Shown piece by piece: positions 9,768 to 20,380 of a stretch of DNA of 64,000 bases. Location: positions 46,952,648 to 47,016,647 of the forward strand of contig NC_090761.1 of NCBI RefSeq assembly GCF_036898095.1, written 5' to 3'. A program made the position numbers and the translations under genes. Under the pieces are notes generated by a model. The model did not search any database. It was not told the DNA's origin and saw only the letters and a list, made by a program, of their open reading frames with translations. Position 1 is the stretch's first letter; each line of letters begins with the position of its first letter. The stretch comes from Palaemon carinicauda. Lineage: Eukaryota; Arthropoda; Malacostraca; Decapoda; Palaemonidae.

Positions 9768-9857
9768 GCTATTATAATCACCGGCTAAGTTAAATATTGA
9801 AAAATGTTATTTTTATAATAAAATAAATTTTTGAATATACTTACCCGGTGATTATAA
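9768..9857 (+). repeat. E1 internal complementary region (ICR)
   Basis: Positions 9768-9804 are the reverse complement of the left tip (3596-3632). Positions 9805-9857 are the reverse complement of the right tip (about 10047-10099). The two halves meet at ttgaaaaa/tgttat, which reproduces the join expected in a circular intermediate. In the DIRS model the ICR is the template that restores both ends. Finding both halves exactly adjacent confirms the element boundaries. Confidence 0.9.
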
Positions 9858-9904
9858 ATTAAAGGACCCTCCCTTCCTCCCCAATAGAGACGCAGTGGAC
9901 CGAG

Positions 9905-10104
9905 GAGAAAATTGAGTTCTTTGTTTACATTGAGTACTGGGTACTTGGACGACAGATGGCGCTGTTGGGCACACCCGCAACCTGTATAGCGATCGCTGGG
10001 GAATTTCTTCCGTAGAGTTTTCTGTCGAGCAACAGAGTTGCAGCTATTATAATCACCGGGTAAGTATATTCAAAAATTTATTTTATTATAAAAATAACAT
10101 TTTT
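9905..10104 (+). repeat. E1 right inverted terminal repeat
   Basis: The shared arm is 9905-10059 (inverted relative to 3616-3770). It is followed by the right-specific tip taagtatattcaaaaattt... ending in a short T run that both element borders share. A mismatch (G to C) in the 'aattcgccagc' block is the only difference from the left arm that I noticed. Confidence 0.88.
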
Positions 10105-10944
10105 CATATATTCCTTTGGTTCTCTTTGTGCTTAGCTGCTTAATTTTTTAACCTTATCTTACTCTTATTATTAACTAATCTCGGAACAAATACTTCTGTA
10201 TACCCTTATTAAACTACCAATAATTTGAAATTGTAATATTAATTATAATACCCTCGCTTATGAAGGAAATTTTGGTTCTACCTTATAGTACCATGTTCAT
10301 GGGTGTTATAAATTATCATTTAAGTTTATTTTGTAATTCATGGCAGTCCTATCCTTTTTTATGATACTTAGAATTACTTTACTACTATATTTTACTTTGC
10401 TCATATATTTTTATATATCTTTGGGTAATAATTTTGTGAAAGAATATTTATTGAGTTGAATGCATCTTGACTTCTTCCTATAGAATTTTGGCACAATTGA
10501 ATAATTTCTTATGATATAGCAAATCAAACATGATCTAGTGATCTTGATATAAAGGCATTACATGTTTTGAATAATTTGCAAATGCTTTCAGCTGTCATAC
10601 ATTTCAATTTGCAGATTAATATGTATTGGGTGTTTGAAGGATAGAGTACAGAAGTGGGTTCCATATTTGGTCTCAGGTGATATTCTGTAAAGGTTTACTA
10701 CATCCTGCAGCTTGAAAAATGATAGCATCTAGCTGTGTTGCATTGAGGTTGATGGGCATTCAGTTCTTATTGCTTCATACCAGGTAATGGAAGTAAAATA
10801 CTCTTTGGAGCTTTATGCAGTGATGTTTTTCTTAATAACATTTGTTAAAGAAATGTAGTTTGGGTCTTTCTGAACAATAATAGATAAGTACTATAAAAGA
10901 CTTGCATGGAAGATCCGGTAAACCTACTATCAATGACACACCAT
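10105..10944. other. TSN intron, no recognised feature
   Basis: AT-rich intronic DNA. I see no exon, no convincing open frame and no match to the other repeats of the window. Confidence 0.4.
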
Positions 10945-11449
10945 CAGTTTGTTCCTAAGAAACATACAAACCATCATCTTTTAATAGTTAGTTTTCTTCA
11001 CTGCAAGCTGGAGATGGCTGTTAGAATTGTTTAACGATAGTTAAACTACTGGTGGTGGGTGTAGGCGAGAAGTCCCCCCTCACTAGTCTGAAAGCTTCAC
11101 TTCTTGTTTCGGCTTCTGGCGAGTATGGATGTACTGCCAGCTTTTGATCGAACTTTTCATTTTCTTTTTCTTGTCGCAGGAAGTGAATGTTATTCTCTGT
11201 TGGAATTGCTGAAGTGAAGTAAATAAGTAAGAGATTTGTACAGGCCAGGGAATGGGTGGTCATTGCAACCAGTTGTAGATCCACACTCCCTCTGTGCTTC
11301 TTGTAGGACCCATGATTGTTTGTAATAATACCTATGTGCCAAGTGCAGATCATGGCTTCCTGTGCAGTGGTAGGCAAATGTTCTAAAGGAAAAGAAGCAA
11401 ACTAAGCTCTTGTAATGCCCAGGGAGACACCAAAGAAGTCTTTTGCTGC

Positions 11450-13620
11450 TGCTTAGTGGTTGCCACCACTGCTGAACATATGCCCTTGGTTTGGTCCCTG
11501 GGGACCATGCATCAGGAGCAAGGAGCCCTCATATCTGCATTAGCAGGCTTTTCAGATTTTAATGGTGTGTTGTGTACCCTAGTGTTTGCCGCACCCCTTT
11601 TGAAACTGGAAGCTCTCCACCTGTCTCCTTGCAGACTGCTAACAATGAGTTTGACCTAGAGAATTTTTAGGCTTCCTTAGGTCCTTCAGGTAGACCCTCT
11701 GTTATCTACCCCGACCTTTGTGCCCGTCACTCCAACCCTTATTGTAATCCTTACTTCCTCAGTCTTTGCCTACGACCCTGTGACTGTGCCTTCCTCTCTC
11801 CTGTCTCCTGTGACAGTGTGTCCCAGTGTTGTGGGCCTGTTAGAATACAACCTGTGTGGTCCCCCCCAGGGGGGGGGGGTCCTTTTAAAACCACTTATTG
11901 GGGGGGGGGGGCAATAAGGAGGAGTGTTTGGATGGTACTCTTTTTGCCTCTGACCCATGGAGGCTAGAGCCATGTCCCTTTAATGGCCCAGGCCCGACTA
12001 CCCTGGTAACTGGCCGTAACAAAAGTGTATGCCCCCATACTTGCTGTTCCTCTGATGATGAAGAGTTTCAGCACCCTCTCACCCTTCCTTCAAGGACGGT
12101 GGATTCCCGCTCTTCCCTCTTCCAATAAGATTTGGTTCGATCAGGTTGAGATTAGGGCACCGCTCAAGGCTGTCATTGTTTGCTTGCGTGCAATAGAACA
12201 TCACGAGTTAGGGGGTGATGGACCAAGTCCCTGTGCCATGGGGCAGTGGAATTGACCTCCCTGGGTCATCATTGACCCCCGATTACATTGTAGGTTCTGT
12301 CTTTGAGGTGGAACAGGTGTATTCATGGGGATAAATATCTTGAGTGCCCTGCCACACCCTTGTCCTCTGCTGGATGTGAGGGTGCTCAGAGTTTGGCTGC
12401 CCTTAGGACACCGGACCATAGCCCGGTGCTGACAGAGGCAGACAACCCCGAATCGGAGTGTTCTATTGTGAAAATCCTTGGTCTTATCCCTGAATGCCAT
12501 GGACTTGGGGAGAACCTCAGTCATTGAATGATACCTTAGTCATTAAGGTGCTCCCCAATGCTTTCCTTGGAGTTGCTTTGGTGTGAACTTGTTGATTTGA
12601 CCATTGATCGTGTTGACAATCATATCTGTGGACCTGAAAACACGCTTGAGTCCAGTTGGTTAAATAAAATCCTGCCCCCGATTCTCGAGGCAACAAAGGT
12701 TTTATATGCTAGAAAATGCTGCTTCAATCTCTGCATGTTGACCTGTCGGTATGTTCACTGACTGAGGGACTCACTTTTGAGGGACTCGAGGTGGAAGGTA
12801 TGTCGATTCTCGTCTTCTGAGTAGTCTGCCTTATCCTCCCACCATGCTATTTCTTGGCTTGACTAGTGGTCAGGGGCAGTGACGCACTTCACGAGAACAA
12901 CTGGGTATCAACCTCGGAATCTTTGAAGATATATAAGTCTTGTGACCTTCCTGGCTCACCAGTCAGCAAACCAGTGAGCTAATTGGGTTTTGAAGTTCCT
13001 CCAGAGGTGCCGTTGTCACTTCAGAAATCATTGGTGCGGGGGGCCACATCTCTCTCCCTCCTAGTTTTGTCTGGCTAACGGTAAAATTGTGGAGCACTGC
13101 TTCCCAGGACTCCCTGATCCACCGCCCAGTCTGTTTCAGGGGTCCCGACCCTTCAAAGGGAACAGTGGCCAAACCCATGGGTTAGTTCTAGCCCTCAGGA
13201 TCAAAATCAAGGAAGGGCCCTGTGCCCGGAACAACTCCTGATCAGCACTGCCTGCAACCTCCTCCCTGGAAGAGCTTGTGCATGCACAACCCTTTCAAGC
13301 ACCCCAATCTGGACCTTTCAAGGGGGAGCCAGTGGAAAGAGGGAAGGGAGAAGGAACTGCTGAAGTTGACATTCCCCCTCTCCTGGTGCCAAGAGTTGGC
13401 AGATGCTTGTCTCACCAGTAAGCAACTGGCCAGAGACACGGACTGGAGCTTTGGTAGTGAATGTCCTTCAGGATGGTTACTTACTGATAAGAATTCTCAT
13501 CTGATCATCTATCATCTCCAAAAGCCCTGGCCTTGGAGACAGAGGGGGAAGGGATGTTGGAAAGAAACACAACTGAAGTTATTTCAAGACAAATCTCCAT
13601 GCTTCTACAGTTGGTAAAAC
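11450..13620 (+). pseudogene. E5 gag remnant
   Basis: The translated pieces are short and change frame often. Support comes from position, from a Pro/Ser/Val-rich composition (11700-11850), from an acidic CSSDDEEFQHPL (about 12045), and from a capsid-like block near 12940-13010 where LVTFLAHQSANQ and ANWVL resemble LTFQSLALSANWVLRRRD of E3 gag. G-runs at 11868-11879 and 11901-11910 disturb the frame. No functional protein can be made. Confidence 0.5.
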
Positions 13621-13990
13621 AGGAATCTCCAGAATCATGGGCTGTGTTCAAAGATGCCTTCTAATACCCATGGGATCACCTGGACATGTATGACGTTGGC
13701 CATCTTTGTAAGAGTCAAGTTTGACCATTGGTCTGGTTAATCTCCTCTTTTTTTATGATAATAATGGACAAGTACACCTTTCCTCCATTCAGCCTGATTA
13801 GGCCGTTAATCAACATGGTTTTGATTATGCCAGGAATCAGGATGACCCAGGTGGCTCCCAGATTACCCCATGCTGAGTGGTATCCCAATCGGTTAGTTCT
13901 TCTAGTCGAGGTCCTGAGAGATCTATCTCAGTGGTCCAGACTCCTCTGTCAGTTGCACCCTCAGAGGTACCACCAGTCTGTGTTGTTGGA
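13620..13990 (+). pseudogene. E5 methyltransferase-like pol remnant
   Basis: The blocks SPESWAVFKDAF, YPWDHLDMYDV, KYTFPPFSLIRPLI, MTQVAPRLPHAEWYP and LLDLHGWRLFS line up in order with DPAAVHIDAF, DWSHLDLYVFPPFKI, LTLVAPLWPAREWF and LHALRLTAFRLS of E1 pol. Stops and at least two frame changes are present. It follows gag material directly, with no RT or RNase H between them. Confidence 0.68.
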
Positions 13991-14109
13991 TCTTCATGGA
14001 TGGAGGCTATTCAGCATTTCTTGAGTGAAAGTCTTATTGTGAGGCACTGCACAGATGTCTGGACACCTGCAATGGGCCTCTGCAGCTGTCTACCAGAGGA
14101 AGTGAGCCA

Positions 14110-14742
14110 TTTTCTGCCATTGGTGTTGTAGAAGAGATGCTTCTCCAGTCAGAGCACCTCTAGCACAGATCACGGATTTCCTCATCTTCCTTCACCGAGA
14201 GAAGCGTCTCTTAGTTGTGGCTATCAAAGGGTACCTCTCAGCCTTGGTTATGATCTCTCCTCCTTGTGGGAATTGTTTATGCTCATAAGGAGTAGTCTTG
14301 CCCACCAGGGGACCTCATGCTCCCAGTATGGGACATGACCTTAGTCCTCAAAGCTATTACGTGTACCCCATTTGAGCCTTTAAGGAGGTTGTCAAACAGA
14401 GGTTTGATTCTTTAGGCTGTCCTCTTGCTAGCCTTATCATTGTGAAGAGAGTAGGTGAGCAACACGGTCTTTTATTTAGTCACCCACGCTAAGAGGTGGA
14501 AGGAGGTCTTCGTCACTTTTGTGCCACAGTTCATAGCCAAAACTTAGAACTTGTCACCATATGACTCAAGGTTCAAGAACTTCTTCATTCCCTCTCTACG
14601 TGAAGTGTTGGGTGGTGATCGAAATGAGGTGCTTTTGTCAGGTGAGGGCTTTGCAGCGCTATCTGAAAAGACACAACATCTCAAGCTTGAGTGTCAGCAA
14701 CTTTTTCTTAGTACTGACAGGACCAAGAAAGAGGTGTCAAGG
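14110..14742 (+). pseudogene. E5 tyrosine recombinase remnant
   Basis: Recognisable blocks are APLAQITDFLIFL followed by VVAIKGYLSAL (N-terminal domain), then VKRVGEQH around the first catalytic Arg, then FVTFVPQFIAKT and PVRALQRYLKRH. The sequence breaks at about 14742 where a LINE 3' tail begins, so the His-x-x-Arg and Tyr region is missing. Several stops interrupt it. Confidence 0.68.
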
Positions 14743-15470
14743 AACTTACATACATACATACACCAAGGCACTGCCCCCAATTTTGGGGGGTAGCCGATAT
14801 CAAACAAATGAAACAAAAAAGGGGACCTCTCCTCTCTACGTTAGTCCCAGCCTGACAAGGGACCCAACCGAGTTCGGCCGGTATTGCTAGGGTGACACAG
14901 CCCACCCTCCCCCTCCATCCACCACAGATGAAGCTTCATAATGCTGAATCCCGTACTGCTGCTACCTCCGAGGTCATCCAAAACACCAGAGGAAGCAGCA
15001 GGGCCTACCGGAACTGCGTCACAATCGCTCGCCATTCATTCCTATTTCTAGCACGCTCTCTTGCCTCTCTCACATCTATCCTCCTATCACCCAGAGCTTT
15101 CTTCACTCCATCCATCCACCCAAACCTTGGCCTTCCTCTTGTACTTCTCCCATCATCTCTTGCATTCATCACCTTCTTTAGCAGACAGCCATTTTCCATT
15201 CAACATGGCCAAACCACCTCAACACATTCATATCCACTCTAGCTGCTAACTCATTTCTTACGCCCGTTCTCACCCTCACTACTTCGTTCCTAACCCTATC
15301 TACTCGAGATACACCAGCCATGCTCCTTAGACACTTCATCTCAAACACATTCAATTTCTGTCTCTCCGTCACTTTCATTCCCCACAACTCCGATCCATAC
15401 ATCACAGTCGGTACAATCACTTTCTCAAACAGAACTCTCTTTACATTCATGTGCTGAGGCTCTGCAAGCC
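14743..15470 (-). mobile_element. 5'-truncated LINE inserted in E5
   Basis: On the - strand this encodes the end of a LINE RT protein: FEKVIVPTVMYGSELWG, RQKLNVFEMKCLRSM, NVLRWFGHVE and STRGRPRFGWMDGVKKALGD. It is followed by a 3' UTR with 'ccccaaaattgggggcagtg' and a (TATG)n-like tail at 14743-14765. The copy at 52684-54293 on the other strand is the same family. A one-base-scale frame change separates the two open parts (15540-15178 and 15199-15005). It has replaced or pushed aside the end of the E5 recombinase. Confidence 0.82.
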
Positions 15471-15474
15471 TCAG

Positions 15475-16172
15475 CACAGCTGACCTCACCTCTCTGCAGG
15501 TAAGACTCATTTCCCTTGTGCCTTCTAAGTATAGTAACAATACTTTGTTATGTCCCCAATACAGTACCTCTTTGAGGGAGGGTGTTGGGAAAGTCTTAAG
15601 AACTAAGTTTGTACTCGAGTTCCTACGTTAAAGGCAAGCCACATTGCTAGGTGGTCTCACACACAAGCTTCTGCAAGCGGCTATCAGTGCGTTACCCTAT
15701 ATCTGCACTTGATTTAAGCGAGCGTAGGGTTCCTACTACTCTCAATCTCAGATCGAAGTAGAGAGAACCCCTGGTCATAGCCAAGACCAGTTGGTGAGGA
15801 CTTCCTCCCTCTTAAGAGTTAGTCATCCCTATAAGTAACGGAGAGTTTGTATTTGTGCCGGAACAAAGGACAAATTTTGTAGTAATTTGTATTTTTTCTA
15901 GCATACAAACATGTAGCTATTTATACAAATTGGCCCACCACCCTGTCCCCTATTAAGTCCTGCCAGAAAGCTAAGTGGTTACTCAGCCAAGACGTTTGAG
16001 TGAGCGGGGTAGCTGGGCTACTCCACCCCCACTTGCTAACTAGCGGATGGGGTAGTTATCCCTCACTAAAATTCTTTTGCCTCTTCTTTCATCGACACCC
16101 TAAGTAATACCCCTATAACTAGCTTCAGGTTTGTATTCTAGGAAAAATACAAATTACTTTCAAATTTGTCAT
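15475..16172 (+). repeat. E2-family DIRS 3' region with ICR and right terminus
   Basis: This matches E2 30175-30840 block by block: agctgacctcac..ctctgca, tcgagttcctacgt, caagcttctgca, agggttcctacta, ggtcat..ccaag.ccagttggt. Then comes the ICR-like part (15857-15930) with aatttgtattttt.ctagcatacaaac, and the right terminus ending ggtttgtatt..aggaaaaatacaaatta (16128-16172). It is the tail of a second DIRS copy embedded in the E5 locus. Confidence 0.72.
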
Positions 16173-16429
16173 ATTTTTAAAGTAATTTTATTTTTTGTAG
16201 CCATACAAACCTGGATCCTTTAATGTAATGTCCCTCCCTCAGTCCTTGACCTAAATGCTAAAAGGGGAGCTGTCAGATTGGTGAGGGGGACAGGACTTCT
16301 CGCCCTCGCCTTCACCCTCCACCAGTAGTTTAACCACTTGTTAAACATTTCTAGTTACTGTCTCCAGCTTATGCTGAAACACTCCCTAATAAAGCACTGG
16401 TTTGTTTAGAGATTTGTGATATTCTCAAT

Positions 16430-17292
16430 TTGCCACTTCTGTATGATGAGATATTATCATCTAAGAACAAAATCTTTTTCAATCTTTCCTAAAAAGATTT
16501 TGTTACTTGGAACAAAAGCCTTTGTGGTTTTTCATTGTAAAACCTTGATGATCATATCTCAAATGAATGGTCAGTGTTTTATATATGCAAGTTGGTGAAA
16601 ATAGCTGTGAGAATAGTAATTTGAATGGTTTTTCATCAGTATAGCTGCAGGTCTGGAAAAGTTTGATTTGTTCATCAGGAATATTTGTCATGGTTTGATC
16701 TATTAGAGTTCTATTTTTAACCATTTTCGGGTACTTTATTTGGATGCCTAAGGTGATTTTGAAATATTTCTTGTACATGAAATTTCCTTTTGCTGTACTC
16801 TGTATGTACCTGTATTATGCTATTTAACTAATTTTCATACCATGTTTCCAAAATAAGGTTTTTTTTGTTTTAGTAGAACTAAGCAATCAAGTATTTGCAT
16901 TCATATTTGTGCTTTCGTGCTCCCCCAACCATGGTAGCTTAATGAAGTAAATGTCACTTGGACCCTTTGGTATCCATTAACCATACACTTAACTTTTTTT
17001 GAGTTTATATTAACATATAAACTTAGTCAGAATTCCCCCGTTCCCCAGTATGTTTCTTGTTGAAAGATTATAATTTATCAGCATGATTTCAGCCTTTATT
17101 TTACTTTAACTTTTGGTTTTTTTACTTGAAGTTATTAAAGTATCATTCTACACTGTAGGTACATTCAGTTTTTGTGCCGTCTGATATGCTGGCTTCCATG
17201 AGATTGCTAACTGAATAATTCTTCTCATATATTTACATATCTTAAAAATTAGTTTTTTGTTCCAATGAGAAAATAAATCTGCATTTTATGTA
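16430..17292. other. TSN intron, no recognised feature
   Basis: AT-rich DNA with short chance frames on both strands. No repeat of the window matches it and no exon is apparent. Confidence 0.4.
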
Positions 17293-19850
17293 CAGTCAGA
17301 TCTCAGTGTTCGTAGATTTGGTCCTTCGCGGTACAGAGAACCGTTTAACCTATTAAGTAAGAAATCATATATTTGCAGTATTGCAATAAGTAATCTCACG
17401 GCCTGATGATTTCAAACCGACCGTACACCTTTGTACCCGGCATGCTTCCCGATGTTTCTTTCTCCACACAGCTGACTCTGCCTCAGTTTTGTATCGTCTC
17501 TCCTCGTATATGCATCTCCAGCTTCAGTTTTTGTGTAGAATCATGTGATGTAAAAATCTGTACATATTCAGTGTGTGTTTATAGTAATTTTAGTGTAAAT
17601 AGATAAGTACATTATGCTACCCCACTCGCCAAACAGTCGACAGCTCAAGGGTTGCATCATGATTCAGACTTAATGTAGAACTTCGTACGTAAATGATTAA
17701 TAGTGTTGTGCTGATACCTAACCAAACTGTTAATACCTATAAATGAAGCGGATATTTGAACATAATGCAATAATAAATGAAAAATAATACGAAAATGTGG
17801 AACCTTTCCTTTGGAGTGGGGCGATGTCCGAAAGCAAAAGTGGCGGGAGACAGCAGAAAACATTTAGAAATGACAGAAAACATTAACACTTGACTTTACG
17901 AAACACATTAACAGATGACAGAAAAAGTTAACACAACTTTACGAAATACTTGAAATTAAATTTCTTTTTTCTAATTTTTTTTCATTATATTCTTCACTTC
18001 CACTTCTGTTTTTTTTTTCTTTTTTCATATCACTTTGACCTTCACCTTAACTTACTAATGGCCTCTGAAAAATAACGATCCAAGGAAGCTTATTTCTGCC
18101 TACTTTTTAAAATGTTCTTGAAATGATTTGGACAAACGTCGAAGATAACCTGTGTGAACCATTGAAAAATACCAATTTATGATACAAAGTTAGCATTTCC
18201 TTAATTTCTGCCGTGGTCAGCGGTTTTGGCTTCGCCTTCAGCTAGGCCTACGACGAATCCCTCAAGTCTCATGCAGAGACGGCAACGGGCCACAACTTCT
18301 TCCATGAAGAGTTCAAGGTGTGTCTCGAAATGCTCCTTCCAAAATTCATGAAGGTGGAAGTTTGTGCTGTCAGTGATTTTGAAACATCTCTTTCATATAG
18401 AGCTTCTTGAAATTCGAAATCACCTGCAGGTCCATGGGCTGGAGGATAGGGTTGGTGTGTTAGGTGGAAGGAATAGAACCTTGATAAAGGAATATTCCTG
18501 GAGGATATCATCCTTGAGGCCAGGAGGGTAAGCAGAGGCATTGTCCAATGCCAGCAGAAATGTTGACATTTCAGAGGGAGGTGGTTCTCTTCCAGATAAT
18601 TTTTAATAGTCGGACCAAAACAGGTTTACTCACTCTTCAAAACACTGTCTCGTTACTTAGGCTTTTGCATTAGCCCTCCACATCACCGGAAGATTCTCCT
18701 TTAGCACTTTGTGGGACTTGAAGGCTCAAGGACTTTGAATGATACACCTTACAATCATCACTGGCATTCGGCATAGAGTGCAAGGGTAAGCATGTCCCTC
18801 ATAGATTTATGCCCAGGCAGCTTCTTCTCTTCTGCTGTGATAAGACTGACAGGGCATTTTTTTCCCCAAAAGAGCCCAGTTTTGCCATAGTTGAAGACTT
18901 TCTAGGGAATGTAGCCATCCTGGAGAGTCATCTAGTTGAATTTTTTAACAAAGGTGCTGACTGCTTTCGTGTCCGAGCGGACAGTCTCCCCATGCTGCAC
19001 CACCCAATAAATGCCAGACCGTCTCCTGAATTTTTAAAACCATCCACGTAAAGCCTTGAACTCTGGGGGTGAAAGTGTCCGTTCATTAACACATTACAGT
19101 ACTTATACTGTGATAGAAACCAAGTAAAAACATTATTAGGCAGTGCAGTGGGTTCCATAGTATGTTAATCGACCGCGCATAGACAAATGGGCAGTGAGCT
19201 GGTAGGCAAGACCTGAGCCCCCGAAGTTAGATATTGTCTCCAACCTAGCGTTCAGGAGAAATCTGTCAGTGAGCTAAATGTTGAAGGCCTGTCTCTGGAA
19301 GACAAACCATTTATACGGCCCTTTCCTTCTGAGAGTTTACTCAGAAGTCCTTTGATACCTTTGTTCTTGGACATGTGGTGGCTGCTCAAGTAATTGTGTA
19401 ACCAGCCCAGCTTCCTCATGAGACAAGGATGCATCTCCTCTTTAGTAATGGTAATGTGTAGGTATAAGTCTGGAGTGAATGGCAGTATGGCTGGCTATTC
19501 TTCCTTTTGCTGTCCCTCTTGCGGGGACAGAGTGGTCAAAACATTATGTGTTTGATTGGACCAGATGCTGGTGAGTTTCACTTCAAAGCTCCATTCTTTA
19601 AGTTTGAAGAAGTATCTCTCCCAATTACCCTTTGATGAGCAAGGGTGTGGTGGATCTTATACTAACCTTTTCATCTTTGGTTGTATTTGTTTCCAACTTA
19701 TGTCCCCTTCTTAGTCTTTCGCCAAAAGGTCAAAAGTAAAGACTCCGACTGGAATGGGAGCTGGGTTTATCTCCCTGCACCCTTGCTGGTTGGATAACTA
19801 CTTGTTATCCAACTTTAATGACCGATTCCTGCTTGTGCTGAAACAATATC
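17293..19850 (-). mobile_element. pogo/Tigger-like DNA transposon remnant
   Basis: A terminal sequence cagtcagatctcagtgttcg follows TA at 17291-17292, as in pogo-type elements, which insert at TA. A broken transposase lies on the - strand at 18200-19440. The other end is uncertain: the right border is taken just before a LINE tail at 19856. A short hairpin (ttggataac/gttatccaa, 19790-19812) lies close to it. Only the left terminal repeat is seen clearly. Confidence 0.55.
18200..19440 (-). pseudogene. pogo/Tigger (jerky-like) transposase pseudogene
   Basis: The - strand translation, across several frames, shows the order of a CENP-B/Tigger transposase. It starts with a region from about 19440 downwards. 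A stretch with GRLSARTRKQSAPLL follows, where Tigger proteins read 'GESLSA...'. Next comes GLFWGKKxP-like wording near 18870, then a poor match to the PGxKAxKDRLTLL block near 18790. Then comes FLLALDNASAYPPGLKDDI (about 18520-18570), corresponding to the DNAPxH catalytic block, and LPPNTPTLIQPMDLQV near 18430. Many stops are present. It is a dead copy in the TSN intron, antisense to TSN. Confidence 0.68.
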
Positions 19851-19855
19851 TCCAA

Positions 19856-19975
19856 TTATTATTATTATTACTATCCAAGCTACAACCCTAGTTGGAAAAG
19901 CAAAGTAAAGGGCTTGAGTTTGTATGGCTAGGAAAAATACAAATTACTTGAAAAATGTGTCATATTAGATTACAA
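19856..19975. repeat. LINE 3' tail next to a DIRS terminal motif
   Basis: Positions 19856-19905 hold (ATT)n and gctacaaccctagttggaaaagc, the CR1-like LINE 3' end in - orientation. Directly after it, gagtttgtatggctaggaaaaatacaaattact (19917-19949) is the terminal motif of the DIRS right ends. Both are short relics only 200 bp upstream of the last TSN exon. Confidence 0.62.
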
Positions 19976-20186
19976 AATATTCAAGCACTGCAAAAAAATT
20001 ATGTAGCTTCATCACCCATGTGTTTCATAAGTACTTGGTGGTTTTTAGTAGATTTTTGCTAAAGTGACTTATTTCTGGTAAGAGTAAAAGATCAGATCAT
20101 ACTCATATTTATTAAAAGGTTAAAAAAGTATAGTATGTGTTTTTATTAGATAAGATCATGTAACTCACAATGACCTATTATTTCAG

Positions 20187-20380
20187 GTGACTACACAAGA
20201 CCCTTCCAGATTCGTCAGTTTTTGAGGGACCTTCATGCTGCTTATTCACTGCTTTTCCCCAAAAATGACCTCCGAAAGAAATTTGATGAGCTGAAATACT
20301 CCCTCAAGAAAACAGAAGAGGTTGTGTACAACTTGTCATTAAGAGGTCTGAAGCCGCCTGAAATGGAAACGTCTGGATAG
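20187..20380 (+). CDS. TSN: Translin, last coding exon with stop
   Basis: The exon begins after TTTCAG and completes the split Gly codon of the exon at 893. It then encodes DYTRPFQIRQFLRDLHAAY, FPKNDLRKKFDELKY and KKTEEVVYNLSLRGLKPPE, and ends at TAG 20378-20380. Vertebrate translin has the matching GDYSRPLHIS, LKNDSLRKRYDGLKY and KKVEEVVYDLSIRGF at its C-terminus, so this is the true end of the protein. The last helix takes part in octamer contacts in the known structure. The final residues (PEMETSG) differ from the vertebrate tail, as is common. No defect is visible. Together the two exons give 113 residues, about half of the protein. Confidence 0.92.

Larger units (their letters stand above)
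3601..10104 (+). mobile_element. DIRS-type retrotransposon E1, structurally complete
   Basis: This is a DIRS-order retroelement of about 6.5 kb, which integrates with a tyrosine recombinase instead of a DDE integrase. The outer arms 3616-3770 and 9905-10059 are inverted copies of each other with a single difference noticed in 155 bp. The internal complementary region at 9768-9857 carries, back to back, the complement of the left end and of the right end, which is the hallmark of DIRS circle-based replication. In order it holds gag, RT/RNase H/methyltransferase-like pol, and recombinase overlapping pol. No target-site duplication is seen, as expected. It lies in the last TSN intron in sense orientation. 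The near-identical termini suggest recent insertion, yet gag contains an in-frame stop and a frame change. Confidence 0.9.
10945..16425 (+). mobile_element. Decayed DIRS element E5, RT deleted, LINE inside
   Basis: The left terminus at about 10945-11100 (ttgttcctaagaaacata, aaactactggtgg, gcgagaagtcccccctc) has an inverted counterpart at about 16262-16425 (acttctcgccctcgcc, ccaccagtagtttaac). Between them are decayed gag, then the end of the methyltransferase-like region, then recombinase. A LINE is inserted at 14743. A right terminus of the E2 family lies at 15475-16172. The presence of two different right ends suggests a composite of two elements. All reading frames are broken. The RT and RNase H domains are not found between gag and the methyltransferase-like part. 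Confidence 0.62.
1042..20186 (+). other. TSN last intron, 19.1 kb, filled with transposons
   Basis: The donor is GTAAAA at 1042 and the acceptor is TTTCAG ending at 20186. The intron interrupts a Gly codon after its first base. It contains a complete DIRS element, a decayed DIRS element with a LINE inside it, a pogo-like remnant and several LINE 3' ends, all listed separately. No host exon was found in it. The exons on both sides are clean, so the insertions are presumably spliced out. Confidence 0.8.
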
